Assembly (NCBI GenBank): GCA_028023455.1
Contig: JAQFVV010006342.1
Span: 2,501,001-2,565,000 of the forward strand
DNA from: Epiperipatus broadwayi
Lineage: Eukaryota; Onychophora; Udeonychophora; Euonychophora; Peripatidae
Length of the DNA stretch: 64,000 nt
Direction: 5' to 3'
A model generated the notes under the pieces. The model was not told the DNA's origin, searched no databases, and worked only from the letters and a program-made list of their open reading frames with translations. Below, piece by piece: positions 14,201 to 29,200 of the stretch (position 1 is its first letter; each line of letters starts with the position of its first letter). The position numbers were made by a program, and so were the translations under genes.

Positions 14201-17200
14201 TTGTACACAGATCATGGTTTCTCATTCCACACATCCATTTCCTTACTAAAAAACTTTATTAAAACCTTCTCTATTATCCCTTTAACCAATAGATTAATAA
14301 TTCAAAAAACTGTCTACGCTCTGATCACACTCCTCACAGAACATACAAGATCCCATGTCCTCAAACCAGTTGCAGTGCCACATACTATGGCAAATCTCAT
14401 GCATCTCTCTCCATTCGTGTCTCTCAGAACTGTTACTTATACAAAAGAGCTTTTAATAAACCTGATTACAATTTCCATCTTTCTAGAACACTAAAGGTCC
14501 ACTGGCCACATGTTTGAATCATCTTCTTCTTCCATTGCATGCATAGAATGCCATCACTCTAAATGCAAAATCAAAGCCAGCATGGTTTATAGATAACAAC
14601 ACCTGCAATAAACAGAAAGGATTTTCCCCTCTCCAAAAAATGGATTCTCTAATCCACTTTGCATATATTTTAATATTTGTCACATAATATTCCACTGCAC
14701 TCACACAAATTATTTGCTATGATTATGAGAACATAAAATTTCTCGAAAGCACTCAGCCAATTAATACTACAATTTGTACTTAGCTTCACCATTGACTGCA
14801 TTTTAGTGCATTTAAACACATTAAGAGTAACTCCAATTTTTTTTAATCTTTCACATGCCCTGTTTACCTTCTCTTTCAGTATTATCGAAATATGGTATAA
14901 CCTCCTTTAGGCCTTCTAGTAAAGTGTCCATTTTGGCTTGGGGAAAATATTTGGGGCTATGATTATCCCAAAATATAGTCTGTTATAATTGTTCAACCCT
15001 TACACATCATAATGGTCAACATGGCTACAGCTTTTTTTGACTCTGGGATCTGGTGCAGCTGCATTCAGAACCAGATTTGCCATGTGCTTCGCCTCTTTAA
15101 CCTGTCTAAAATTTCTTTGACATTTGGCACAGGGTACGGGCTTTTCTTTATACATTTACTGATGGTAAATCAGTAGCTTCTGCATATATGTTTTTGACCA
15201 TTTTGTTTCAAAACAATAACTATAGGTATTCTGCCTGATCTATGGGCGTTAGTACCCCTTTATCCACTAATTCACTTAGAGAATCTTCAACTTGGTGGTG
15301 TTTGGGCAAATGGAATTTTTTTTTGGTTTGAAATGAATGAGTTTTATTCCTTCACGACAGGTAATCTCAACAGATATTGTGTCTAATTTTTCTTGTTTTG
15401 CAACAAATAATTTGGGAAAATTTATCCTCTAGTTCTTTTTCTGCATGTATTTGTTTACCATATACATTTTAAACACTAATGAGGTGAACCATTCTCTACC
15501 AATCATTGTGTTAAATTATTTTCTACAATATTTAAATTTAGAGTTTTGTGATGATGATTTGTAGTTACCATGACTTTCACCACTGTGACTATGTTAATGG
15601 GATTTCCATTTGCATCTCTCACCCTTACCCCTGTACTTTCAATTCTCAGTTTATTTTTTAGTTCCACACTTAGAATGACCCAGTTCCTCTGAGTTATTAC
15701 TGATACACTTGATTTTCTGTATATTTTCACTATTAACATTATTTGTTTACAATTATCAGTCTCTATCATGGTAAGTTGTTCAGGTTTTCTAATTTTGTTT
15801 CTCAAGAAATCTCTACTTCTTTTTGATTTATTTTTAGTGTGGCAGACATTTGTTAGGTGTCCCACCTTTCCACAATTGTTACACGTGAGAATATTCAACA
15901 CCCACCTTTCCACAATTGTTACAAGTGAGAATATTCAGAAGAATAAAAATAATAAAAAATGAGAGTTAGTAAAAGTGTAAAACAGAGGAAAGAAGCATGC
16001 AGAGAATATAAGTGTGCTATTAAGAACAAAGAAAGTGAAAAAAATATTAATGCTAAATGGGGAAAGTACTTAGAAAAGAAGAAGTTGGCTAAAATTGATA
16101 ATTATAAAGAGAGAATGAAATTGAATAGTAAATTGTGAAGGATTTTAATAAAAGTGGAAGAGATGGGAGTAAAAAAATTGGAATTACATTAAAAGGAGAA
16201 AGTAGGGGAGAGAGATAGTATTATTAGATGATGAGGGAATAGAGTGTAGCTCTAGAGAAGACTTAGAGAGAATCTTAAATAGAGATGTAATGGATATAGA
16301 AAAGATGTTCGATGTGAAGGACAGAGTGATAGAAAACATGAAAGCATATAGTAATAGGAATATTAGGTTTACAAAAAATGAACTGAATGAGGCAGAAGAA
16401 ATTAAAAAGTGGAAAGATAAGAGGTTTAGATGGATGGGCAGCAGAGATGGAATTAATTTAGGGCATAGGACAAAAGTAAAGCTATTATCATGTTTTAATA
16501 AGATGGCACAGAAGAGTTTTTCAGGGTAGTTGAATAATACAAGAGTAAGATTATTATTTAAAGGAAAGGGTAAGGATCATAAAAACTTAAACAATTATAG
16601 ACCAATAGCGGTACCATCAGTTTTATATAAAGTTTTCTCATATATGATGGCTGGAAGAGTTGCAAAATGAATGAAAGAAAATAATGTAGTGGGGGTAAAT
16701 GCAAGGAGGTTTTAGATCAGATAGGCATTTGGAGATAATTTATTTATGGTTGCTTATGAATATAAATAGAAATTCAGGTAGACAGTTATATATGAGTTTT
16801 ATAGATATAGAGAAGACATATGATAGAGTAAATAGAAATAGGTTATGGTTAAGTTTAGTAAATTTGGGAATAGATGAAGCTTTAGTGGATATTATTAAGA
16901 AATTATATGAAAATAATTACTATACATATCAATATGGGGATATAGAATCAGTTAAAGTTAAAAATAGGGTGGGACTAAGGCAAGGATGCCCTATGTCACC
17001 TATTTTGTTTTTGTTGTATTTGAGAGAAATGGAGAAAGAGCAATAGAAAGACTAGGAAGAGGGATAGAGACACTGTTAATAGGTGTCAAGGGAGTATATA
17101 CTTTGTCGGGTCTTTTTTTGTGGATGATGTCTTTTTATGTGCAGAAAGAAGAGAAGATATAGAAGTTGTGTTGAGGACATGTGCAAGAGTGGGTAAAGAG

Positions 17201-20200
17201 ATGAAGGATTAAATTTTGTGAAAAAAAAAATCAAATATAATGTTGGATAATACTGGGAAAAGAGAAGATGTAGAATTTTTATTGGGGGATATAAAATTAA
17301 GTGTGGTGATAGATACAGTTATTTGAGAATCATTTTAAATAATCAGGAAAATTGCTTGGATGAATGGGAAAAAAATTGATAAATGAAGCAAAGAAAAGAA
17401 AAGGATTGATAAATTAACAGTGTTTTCATATAATAAATATGATGTAGCTAGAATTGTATGGAAGAGAGTTTCAGTATCAGGGTTAACATATGGTAATGAT
17501 GCATTATGTGTTACTAAAGGGTACTAGATTACTTAGAAAAAGTACAAAAGGAAGTAGGAAGACATGCATTAGATGTAGATGTGTGGACAGCAAAGGATGC
17601 AATTCAAGGAAAAATGGAATGGTCAAGTTTTAATATGAGAGATGCAAAAAGCAAAATGAAAATGTTTGGTAGGTTGCAGTTTATGGATAATAAAAGAATA
17701 GCCAAAATTGTATTTAATTGGGTTATGAGTAAAGGCATGCAATAAGATGAGTGAGAAAGATAATGCAGTATGCAGAGGATTTGGATAAAGAATTTACATC
17801 AGTGTACTTGTATAAAAGATGGGATGATTGTGTTAGGAGGATTGTTGAGTGATAAGGAATGGGATGAAGGAATAGATGCATTAATAAAGAATAGGGAGTT
17901 GGAAAATAGGTATGGAGAGTAAAAAGAGTATAAATATATATAGAAGTAAATGGAACATTAGGTGCCAGTTAATTTATGATAAATAGCAAGGAAAATAGTT
18001 TATTGTTCAAGGCTGGAATGGGATCTTTAGCAATAAGGGAATATACACGTAAATGGAAAAATATGAATGATTTAGTCTGGAAATTGGATAAGGAAGGCAT
18101 AGAAAATATTAGGCATCTGTTAATTGAATGTAAATGCTTGAAAGCAGAAAGGATATAAATACTGATGTTACGGAAGAATAAATATGAACAAAGTGATTAT
18201 ACAGAAAGTGGGTTATTGGTTTTTATGCTGGGTTTGGGAAAAGATAAGGGGGATTTAGATATGAAGGCCATGGAATTGTCAAAGATTGTGTTGTGGAAAT
18301 GGGATGGAGCAGATTATGGGAAAACGTAGGATGGGGAATGAAAAGAGAAGGTAAAGTGACTAACACTTTTTCTCTGGACATAGCTGCTGAGAGATTCCTG
18401 ACTCCATTTAAGGAGAAGTCACACTGCATCACATTACATCTCACATTCTTGCTGCTGCAATCTCATGCAAGATGATCCGCTTTTCCATAGTAAATACATT
18501 TCTCTTCCTTATGATGAATTCGAGCTATCTGCACCTGACTTTTGAAATTCACATTATTGATTATTAATGCATGAGTAAGTTCCCTTTTGATTGCATCTGT
18601 GTAAGTTAATTCAAGAATAGCCAACAGCTGCCGATTATCATTAATCCCCCATTGGAATTGGTCCAATAATGCCTCATCCAAATAATCAGCTATTTGTACA
18701 GTTTCTAGCCCAAGTCTCTTAATGGCATATCATAAGCTCTATAACTCTTCCACATCATTTGGCATCTATTATGTAAATTTAGCCCTGGATATATGTTTAG
18801 ATTATTTGGAACTAAAATGAATTGTTTAGTCACTTAATAATTTCTGCATAAGATAGACTTTCAGGGTCATCAGGTTCATATAATCAGTTTATGACCTCAA
18901 TCCATCTTCAACTCCTGAAAAGCAAGTGTGGTGATTTTAGAGACATTTTCTTTCATTTTATTTACTATGAAATATTTAGCCATACGAATTGTATAAACGA
19001 GTCACTCGGAGAGGTAGCTAGCATCAAATTCTCCTATATATAACTGAGAAGTTGCCATATTCATTGCCTCTTATGAGTTCTTCAGTGACTATTCTTAGCT
19101 TTCTGCTCCATGCTTTCATGCCTCAACTCTTTAGGGTTCATGTTTTTTTTTCTCAATTGCCAAACTGTTTTTGTCTAATTCACTACAAACTGGCTTTTCC
19201 CAATTCATTATCTGATTGTGCCAAGTTGTGCTATGTATTGTGTTTAGTTATTTCTTATTTAAGCCAATAAACATCACATGACCACCACTTCTTATGTTTG
19301 TGTCTTTTTTATTTCTTATTTAATAACGTTAACATTAATTTATACAATTATATTGATAGCATTTATCCAATTATATATGTGGCAATTTGGTATAAATAAT
19401 AATGACAACAGTTAGCATGATGATCATTATTTATAATTAGAACTATGAGGCATACAAAAAATAGTAATGCAGACCGGGGCAATCTCTTTAATATCTACAT
19501 TCCCTTTCTTCAACTTCAGTGGGGATTTTACTGGATAATAGCTGCAGGGTTAAAGTCTACTAACACTGCCAGATTCATGCGGTCAGCAAAAGAAGACACA
19601 GGCTAATTTGCTAACATGTATTTATAGTATACACATATTCCTTAAAGAAAACTTCTACTCTTGTATTATTGATCTGTTCTTTACTTACCTGCTCAAACCG
19701 TTTTCTATTTATTCCAGTTTCGATATACACACACACAGCAAGTTGAAATATATTTCTAGGCTTTAGTCTTATGCTATGTACAGCCACTCACTCGGCTTAA
19801 CAATCAGGTAAATAGACAAGCAGAAACCAAAATGATTAGACAAATAGTTTAATAGAATTAATAGTCGGATAATTAATATTACATATATAGTTTATAAGAC
19901 AGTTATTTTTAACTTACGAAAGCTGGCCATGAAGGCATACAAAAAACATAATATGGACCAGTGTGGCCTGCAAAGTTCTAGGTCCACTTTTTAACCTTCA
20001 GTGATGGAGTTCACTGGGCTTGTTCCATTGCTAAGTTTAAACACTCTTGACTTTCATGTGCAATCAATAAGTTCCCCGCTGCAAGTGCTGCGTAGTTATT
20101 TTTTGTTCCCTATTTATTCTTGTTAAGGAATGTTGCAGAAACCAATTAATTATCGGCTATTGTCTACTTTTAGAAATCAGCACTTTTAATCTAGCTGCAT

Positions 20201-23200
20201 TAATTAGTTTCTAATCTGGAGCGCTTATCTTTAATACAACTGATCAGTAGCATACCAATTTTAATTATAAAATTCCTTTCTTATTGTCTATTTCATTTAA
20301 TAAAACTTATTTTAATAAAAATTTATTAATTATTATATTCATATAACTTATTTTAATAAAACATTAATTATTATATACGTATATAGCATCTTAGTTTGAA
20401 TAACATAGTTAATAGAAATTATAAATTTAACTGTAGAAAAACAAAAAACAAATACAGCACTATCACTTATCTTAATACTATAATCCATAATAGCTTACCT
20501 GAAGTAGATTGAGTTGTGTGGTCTACTGAAGGTCCTGTGGAATAAGAGGGTGTAGAACCTGAATTTCTTAACCAATCCAGCTGGTCACCATTTTGAACAT
20601 TACGCCACATGCAGAATGAACGTTCAAAATTACAGCTACCCTCAGGAGGACAAAAACCATCTATAAATGCAATATCATCTACAGCTATATCACTGTAATC
20701 TCCTGGTCCAACAACACCTTCTAAAACAACCTGAAATACAATAAAAATACAAAAAAAATCAATGTTACATGATCTCTCATATTTTTCCAAGACCAATTAA
20801 TTATCTTCACTCTACTCTAGAACTATCTACTGTAATCTTATATAACAAATATATAGTGTTACAAAATCCCCACACTCAAGACTACCTCATTTTACTAACA
20901 AAGACAAATGCCAAAATCACTCAGTCTGAAGATGCAAAATCTATAGTATAATATTATCTAATGTCCATTGATTACTTGGGCTTATAGAAGATAGTTCTAA
21001 AGTAGGTGAAACAACTGCTTTTAGAAAAATATTTTTTTAAAAGATCTTAAAAATGCTAAAGTCTCCAGCTAGTTCTATATCAAATATTGTTCTCTAGACT
21101 AGAGATATGTTACTTTGGCTATAATAATAAAAACCCAGGTAAATTTAGTAAATTCAGAAGTTTAATTCTGAAAATGGCTAATGAGGTTTAAACTTAAAAC
21201 ATAAATAATTACTGTTTTGGTGAAAAAAGTTTTTCCATTAATAAGATAAAAAGGCTACAGTAGTTAATTTTATAATAATAATGATTATCTGTAAATGGAA
21301 ATGCTTAAGTGAGCGTTTGATAGATTATAATTACATTTTAGCAGTTTATATAACAATGCTATATGTAGTCTATTTTAAGAGCTTGAAAGATGACATATGA
21401 CTTACAAATTACATAAGATGTTGATTATATAAAGATGAAATACAATTTTTTTGCACAAAGAAATCTATTAAAAATAAAAATAAAATTTTTACATTTTTTT
21501 AATACAACATATATATATATTATACCACTGGTGAAAACAAGCACATACATTCTGCATTACATATGTAATCATTTAAAAATAAATGATCAAATTGATTTTT
21601 AAAAAAGTGAGAATAATAAAATATAAAGGAAAATATGGTTTTGAAGTTTTTTTTTGAAATTCAAACTTGCAAAAATAAAGTATTGCATCACCTTTGTCTT
21701 TTAAAAATAAAAGACAGTTTTAGTATTAAAGAGAGAGTGAGGGGGGGGGATAATTCTTAATTAAAACTAGCACTAGCCCTCCTTTTTATAAATTTAAAAA
21801 TAATAATAATAATAACAAATGAATGTAAAAATGAAATTGAATTAAGAATATAATTTGTAAAAAAAGAAAATTTTAAAATTTACTATTCATTAAAGATTAC
21901 TTGGCTGATAAAAAAAAGATAACTCCCAGTCAAACTAATTAACAAAGAAAAACTCATGTACACTATTTTATCAAGAAAAGTAGAAAAATCTTGAATGATA
22001 TTAGATAGCCAAAGAATGCAAAAATTAATCCTAATGAAACATTAGACGAATCTGGAAGGAAGATTAAGATAAGAAATTTAAAATTAATTAAACTTGATCT
22101 GAGAGTGATAAAGAGAAACAATGAGAGGGAAAAATATAAAAAGACAGAAGAGACAAAAATATTAGTTATTTATTTATTCCCAGTCAGATTGTTACTCAGT
22201 CAAATTATTATTAAAAAAAAAGAAGACAAGATGGTCAGGAAACTATCCACTTTTCCAGTATGCATGTTCATTGACCTATCTTCACTGAAGGCCGACCTAG
22301 CAACATGCAATGCTAAAAAACCCTAGAAGTATTTGGTTAGTCTTCGATCCCAAACCCTCAGCACCATCAGAAGTCTTTCACCTGAAATCAATGCTCATCT
22401 TATGACCTGTAAACTGCTGATAGTCTCTCTCCCCCTCATTGCAAACTTGAAGAATCAATAAGAAGCCAGAAACCATAAATGGAAATCAAAGCCTAACTGG
22501 TTGGTAGAGGACAAGTAAAGAAACAAGCAAGAAACTGAATCCATAAATGTGACATGTTATTCTAAATTCTAGGTAAATATAATTCTTTTTCTCCAATTAT
22601 AAATATCTGCACATATATGTGAATGAAAGGAACTTTAATGAATTCTCATAGTTATAGCCAAACTTTAATATTGCCTATGTAAATTTTTATTATATTGTGT
22701 TATAATTATATATGTGCGTGTAAAAATAAATATTTGTTTGCTTAATTGTTGTTTAATCGATTGACTCTCTTAGAACTGCATCATTAGTAGGTTAATTTAT
22801 AAATAACTATAAGTGTTGGGCAAGTGCCAAAGATTTCCCTCCCAAAATTGAGAAAAGGAGCTAAATTAGGATATGTTAAGTGTTGGATTGTTTACTTGTT
22901 ATCCGGAGCATGCTAACTATATAAACTGTGGTTATCTGGCACCTAAGGTTAATCCTCAAAACAAATAAAGTACTTTGGATGGCAGGGGATTGAATCTAGC
23001 AGTCGAGAATGCTATAGGCTGGAAATGTAATCATAGGTTACACTTCGTATAACCTTGGTCTGGTTATAGGTACCATGAATGTTTCTTCTATTTGTGGTAT
23101 TATACTTCCCAGCTTGAAGGGCCAGTCTGCTGCCATAGTGGAAGTGCAGCCTGAGTTAAAATCAAAATCTAAAGAAAGTGATCAGAGCAATTTTCTCCGA

Positions 23201-26200
23201 TCCAGTTCAATATATATATATATATATTAAAATAAGAAATTTGAACAAGTGATGGTGGCTATGCTCAAATTACCATATTATGCATAATTAGAAATTTTCT
23301 ATGAGTAATTTACAGTATCTATTTATATTCAACCTACTATACATTTTGATAAATTATATGTAATCGAAATAACTATAAGTGACTTCTATTGCTTTTATAA
23401 GTTGTTATGGACAGCAGAATGAATATGTGTGGGCATAGTAAATCTAAGAGTAGAGGTTTATAACAATCTGTAATGTTCCACTGTGTTTAACTCTCGACCG
23501 AAAATTATTTCAAACGTAATACCTACTAGTGTTAAAATGATTCCTATCAAAATCACTTTTTGGTCAAATATATGAAATGTGATCATATATTACAGTTATC
23601 TCTTGCACTTCATCAAAATTACAATTACTGTATATCACACAATCTCGTTTAAATAGGAGTCTAAAATTTTGCTTACATCATTACATTTTCATAATACACA
23701 TATATAGCATTACTTAGCACTACTCTAGAAATTATAAACTCTAATAAGTAAGAAATCATGAGACAGATAAACAAACAAATTGTTAATATTAATGAATGTC
23801 ACTGAAATTGAAAAAATTAAAGGCAATACTAACATCATATATTCAGAGAGAACTCGGAAAATGTTAATACAACTTTAGTATATTTTCAATATTAAGTATT
23901 TTATACTAGGTTTTATTAATATCATTGTCAAAGACAATCCTAATCAAAATCGAGCTATATTCAAATATAATGATTGCATTTGACAATGGTGATAAGACAT
24001 AAAAAAATTAACTACTGCCACTACTAAAAATAATTAACTGGCTTAATTAAAACAATTAACTGTTCAATTTGTTAAGGAACACATTAACAAAACCCCAATA
24101 AATTCAACTTAATTTTACAATTGAAAAAACATTCTTACTAGATTAATGTAAAGAATTGGACTTTAGCTTTATAAATACCTATCTTTTTACTACACTTCCT
24201 AATATTCAGCATAAATATATATAGAAACTTATACTCTATCTAATAATAATATTTCTAAGTATTTTATGATACTTCTTACTATAACAACAAAAGTCTTACA
24301 TAGTTAATCCTTATGCATTTATCCAAATTTATTTCAAAATATACAGAAAAATTTTAGATTAAGAGCAAACAAATCTCATTATAATCCTAATATTATTAAA
24401 ACAAATATGACTAGAGATATTTACAAAATAAAAGTTATTCCTTATCATAAATAATTAACATTATTATTTGTAATATAAAATTTTAATTCCTTAATAATTA
24501 CATAGATTGAAAAATAGTTAGCAAAAAACTTTATTGTGAAGAAAAGAATATATATTTTTTTACCCGATAAGGAACATCACTTAAAGCTGAAACTTGTGCA
24601 AATCTCCATTCGGGATCTTGTTCTCCTAAGAGAGACCATGCTAGAGGAGTAAGATGCTCACCCTTCATAAAATAAACATTTAATCCTCCAATATCTTTTC
24701 CTTTCATATGATACCAAAATTCTATACATTGGCCAGTTAGTGTTCGTGGATGTTCGGGACTGCGTATCAAAGCTTTTTTCCCTGCTGCATTTTTGCTTGG
24801 GACATAAATAAAATAACCTAAAAAGTATAATCAAAAATTAAATTAAATCTGAATATAAAACAATTTTATTTTTCTAAATAAATTTAAATACCTGTAGCTG
24901 TCCCAGTAGTGTGATCAACATCTGGCCCAGTGCCATTTGTAAGAGTTCCATTACGACTTCGAATCCATGAAATTTCAGTGTCTTTGACAGGTTCCCAATC
25001 ACACATATCAACTTCAAAGTCACACATTTCTAAGATATAAAAAAACAGGAAAAAATTATTTTAATAAAAATAATTATATATTCTATTAATATTCATAAAG
25101 ACCAATTTTATCAAAATAAATCTGAAATTTATTTATTTAATTTATGATTCATTGCTCAAAAAATCCAGTGATATTCTAACACTTCCATTTGACCACATTA
25201 TCCATTCCCACCTTTCATTTTATAACTTCATCAATCAGGAATTGTTATGAAATCCTTTTGCTCTTCAGTGATCTCTGCTTGCAGAAAAAAATACTCTAGA
25301 CAAATTATAGTATCTTCTTTAAATTTTTTGAAACACATTGCAAATTTAATGCTATCATAAAGAAAATTCTGTGAAGCTAATAATTAATGCACCATTCTTT
25401 TATTGTAATAAAAGTTTTTGTGTCATGTGATCTAATAGTAAATCACAAAAGAAGCATATTAATTATAATAGGACTTTGTTTCAGGGAAGCAATTATGAAA
25501 AACGTTATTGCATAATAATCCATTCCAAATGCTTGTTATTAGCTAAAAGGCATGATCATATTATATACACAGTATGTCCCAATGAAAAGGTGGCTGATTT
25601 TCTCTCCAAGAAATCTGAAGTTCTATCTCTAAATCAATGCAAGTGTTATACAATGCCAACTGTGTAGAATATAAAACCTATAAATATATCTAATGTTTTG
25701 GCAAAAGAGCATTTGCCCTTGAACTGGGAAAATGTGTTATTACCTAGTCTCTGCAAAGATATAGAAAGTTGTAAAGAACTAATTAAATATTGTAGAAGAA
25801 AGTAGAATGCATGATATTACAGACAGAAATAGAACAATCTAACGAATTGATTCTACTTTTTTGTCATTTAATATCATGAGTTTTACTCCTACAGATGTAA
25901 TTTAATTAATTCCTTACAACTTTCTCCTTCATTATTGTGATCACAATATTAATTTGATAAAATGTCCTATATATTTTATAAATTTTAATATTCGGTATGG
26001 TTGTTTCCAAAAGCTACTATGGATTATAATATATATGTGCAGGGCATCTGTTTTTTTATATTTGTAACCTGAAATTTTAATCTGCAATGCAAATTTATTT
26101 TCAGTTAATCAAGACAGCTCCTGTGTAAAGAAAGATCAATAGCTGAAAGCAATCTGGGTATCAGGTTTTGCTTAAATTCTTGGTCTGAGAATAGAATGGT

Positions 26201-29200
26201 GTGAAATAAATTACTACTATTAAAATGTATAATTTTTTAATTAGAAAAAAATATGAACAGTGAAATAGTTATTTTGAATTAAAGTTTATCATTACCTTCT
26301 AGTTTTATGATAAGAAAAAGAATATTATACTAATAAATTGATTAAGGAGTGGCAATAATAATAATAATAATATCTTCCAATATTCTCTATATTATTATAT
26401 TATCTGCAGTATTCAAGGTCAAGGTATAAACATATATAATGTATAGTGAATATGTAAATAATAATAATTGTATAAATATAACGAATATGTAAAACAATAA
26501 TAATAATTGTATAAATGTAGAATAAAAGTAATAGCTGTAATGTATAATAAATATGTAAAATAACTATAGTAATTAAGCATAACGATTGTGTAAAATTGCA
26601 ATGTTGTTAAATCATAGAAAGTTGTATAATAATAGAAAGCCCAGCTGACCTTATAGGGTCAGAAAACCATGTAAAATACCATATATGGTGAGAAATGTGA
26701 AAATACTGCGTGTATGTGAAAACGTATGTAAAAACACCATATATGGTTAGGAATGTAATAAGACTCCAGAAGTCTTGAGGGGTATATAAACCCCCATAAA
26801 CTGATCTAATTATTCTGAGTATGTTCTGAGTTTTAATTTAGTCAGAGACTCCTGCCTCTGTAAGTCCAAAAGCAGGACTAGGGTTATTTATGCAGGTCAC
26901 CACGACCTTTTATTATTTTATTATGCCTTATAATAGTCGATGTATATAGTTAAAATTATTCGTATTAAAGTATAATCCTACCATCCCAATTCTGCCTTTG
27001 TCCATTTATTTACTTGCTGGTCATAAGACACAGCATATTGGCACAGTTGAGAGGATTAGAATCTGAAAGATATTGGCACAGTCGGCACAGGAATCGAATC
27101 AAAGAAAGTGGCAGTTAATGCAGGAATGGAACTGCATTAAAAATTGCTTGGTCATCATAGGATCGAATCTGGAAATAATTGCCTAAACAGCAAGTGGATT
27201 TGAATCAACAGAGAAATGACGAGCATATCGCAAATTCCTATTTGCGAATTTAATGTACAAAATGCAAGTGATTGGCCACCGTATGTTCAGAGGATCAAAA
27301 ACTACTTTATACTAAATAGTATTACTGAGAATACTGTAAAAGTAGCCTCATTACTTTGCTTCGCAGGCGAGAGTAATCGAAATAGCGAACAAACTATGTG
27401 GAAATTCGCCAGAGATACAGAAATATGATGAGCTCGTATCACAGCTAAAGGAAAATTTTAATCCCCAGCCATACAAGTTTATTGCTCGATTGCACTTTAG
27501 AGGCAGAAGGCAAAGAAAGAATAAGAAAATAAAAGAATATGACATTGGTTTAAGAGAGATGGCAAAGCTATGCCTTTACGGTAAATATTTAGAAGAAGCT
27601 CTTCTAGAACAGCTATTATACGGAATAATTGATGACCAGTTTAGGCAGATCTTATTGGCAATAAAAGATCTAACTTACGAAAAAGGTATCAGACATGCAA
27701 CAGCTTATGAATTGCTGCTTGACCAAGCGAGAGAGTTCAGAAGTTTCATGAGAACAGAACCACTTCAAACTACAATATTTAAAACGTTTGGAGTTAACCC
27801 CAAAATCGATAAACAAATTAAATGTTTTCGATGTAGAAAAATCGGTCACAAAGCCCGTGATTGCAGTTTACCAGAAACTGAAAGTTATCGGAAAATAACC
27901 GAGCATCCCGAAAGATGGCACCACCATACAAAGCCGTGCAGAGCGATGGAAAGTAGCTACATAAAAAGTGCTACTATAGACGAATCTGATCGGGAAAAAA
28001 CCAAGTATCCCAAAAGATGGCACCACCATACAAAGCCGTGCAGAGCGATGGAAAGTAGCTACATAAAAAGTGCTACTATAGACGAATCTGATCAAATTGC
28101 GATTCTATGTCGATTTTTTTATTACCCCAACTTGTTCAAAAAAGAACCAGGAAAATTAAAAACCTCGCCTGTAGATATAGAGTTAAGAGACAGAGGAAAA
28201 CCTATTGTAACAAAACATCGGAAAGTACCTATAGCACAGCAAAAATTGGCGCATCGAAACCACCATCAACAAACCGTAAATTGGCGAAGCACAACAAAGA
28301 CCGCCAGCAACCGGCAAGAACTAGAAATCCCCCGTCTCATCTCAAAGACTATGTTAGGTGAAAAGCCATACTTCTGGAGTGGGGGAGGAGTGCAGTATTC
28401 AAGGTCAAGGTATAAACATATATAATGTTTAATGAATATGTAAATAATAATAATTGTATAAATATAACGAATATGTAAAACAATAATAATAAATGTATAA
28501 ATGTAAAATAAAAGTAATAACAGTAATGTATAATAAATATGTAAGATAACTATAGTAATTAAGTATAACGATTGTGTAAAATTGCAATGTTGTTAAATCA
28601 TAGAAAGTTGTATAATAATAGAAAGCCCAGTTGATCTTATAGGGTCAGAAAACTATGTAAAATATCATATATGGTGAGAAATGTGAAAATACTGCGTGTA
28701 TGTGAAAACGTATGTAAAAACACTGTTGTGTTTGGTCTGGATTACAGACCCAACTAACAGTAAATAATATAAAATAATACTGAAACAAGTATTATAATTT
28801 AATATATTTATTATGTACAAATATATACAAACAATATACAATATACAAATGCATATTTATAAGTTGAATCTTGGAGTTTAACGTAACTCTTGTGTTCTGC
28901 CTGCCGCTTCCAGCCACACCTTATGGCTTGCCTCACGGGTAAGGTCTATGACTCTTCCAGCTGTACAAGACAGCTTGCCTCAAGCCGAGTGTGATCTTTA
29001 GCAGCATCCGGTCTCTGTGGACTTGCCTAGCTGCGTAGATCTAAATAGCGTAGTGCTATCAATGGGAATACTTGCTGCTGTTTAGATTAGCAGAGTTTCC
29101 CTGAGAGAACGCAAAGCGTCTGTTTAGGTTAGACACGTTCTTCCCTGATTCTCACAAAAGGCTGACTATTTATACCCAGATCCCTGACCTTATTGAAAAC

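Larger units (their letters stand above)
15955..18355 (+). mobile_element. Non-LTR retrotransposon inserted into the Ty3-like element
   Basis: A plus-strand LINE between the two zinc-knuckle parts of the minus-strand gag. Readable pieces from left to right: basic region (about 16000-16140), helical segment (16290-16530), RT (16551-17042), broken RT tail with F-F-V-D-D-V-F near 17117, and a C-terminal segment with Cys/His (17976-18158). Many stops and frameshifts. Edges are approximate and no TSD or poly-A tail was assigned. The clade is not determined. Confidence 0.7.
13370..19060 (-). mobile_element. Ty3-like LTR retrotransposon, decayed, split by a LINE
   Basis: On the minus strand, in order from right to left: gag with capsid-like region and first zinc knuckle (19053-18463), then after a plus-strand LINE insertion the second zinc knuckle and protease-like region (15940-15503), RT remnants (about 15400-14145), RNase H (14092-13793) and integrase zinc-binding region (13714-13379). 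The order gag-PR-RT-RH-IN is Ty3 type. The frame is broken many times. No LTR pair was identified; the integrase core is missing, so the 3' side appears truncated near 13370. Confidence 0.75.
26405..27035 (+). repeat. 5' LTR of the compact element
   Basis: 631 bp, TGCAGTATTC...AGACACAGCA. U3 carries two CCATATATGG boxes and a TATATAAA box; a probable R/U5 follows with T-rich segments. The same sequence, less one inserted solo LTR, recurs at 28391-29664. Confidence 0.95.
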
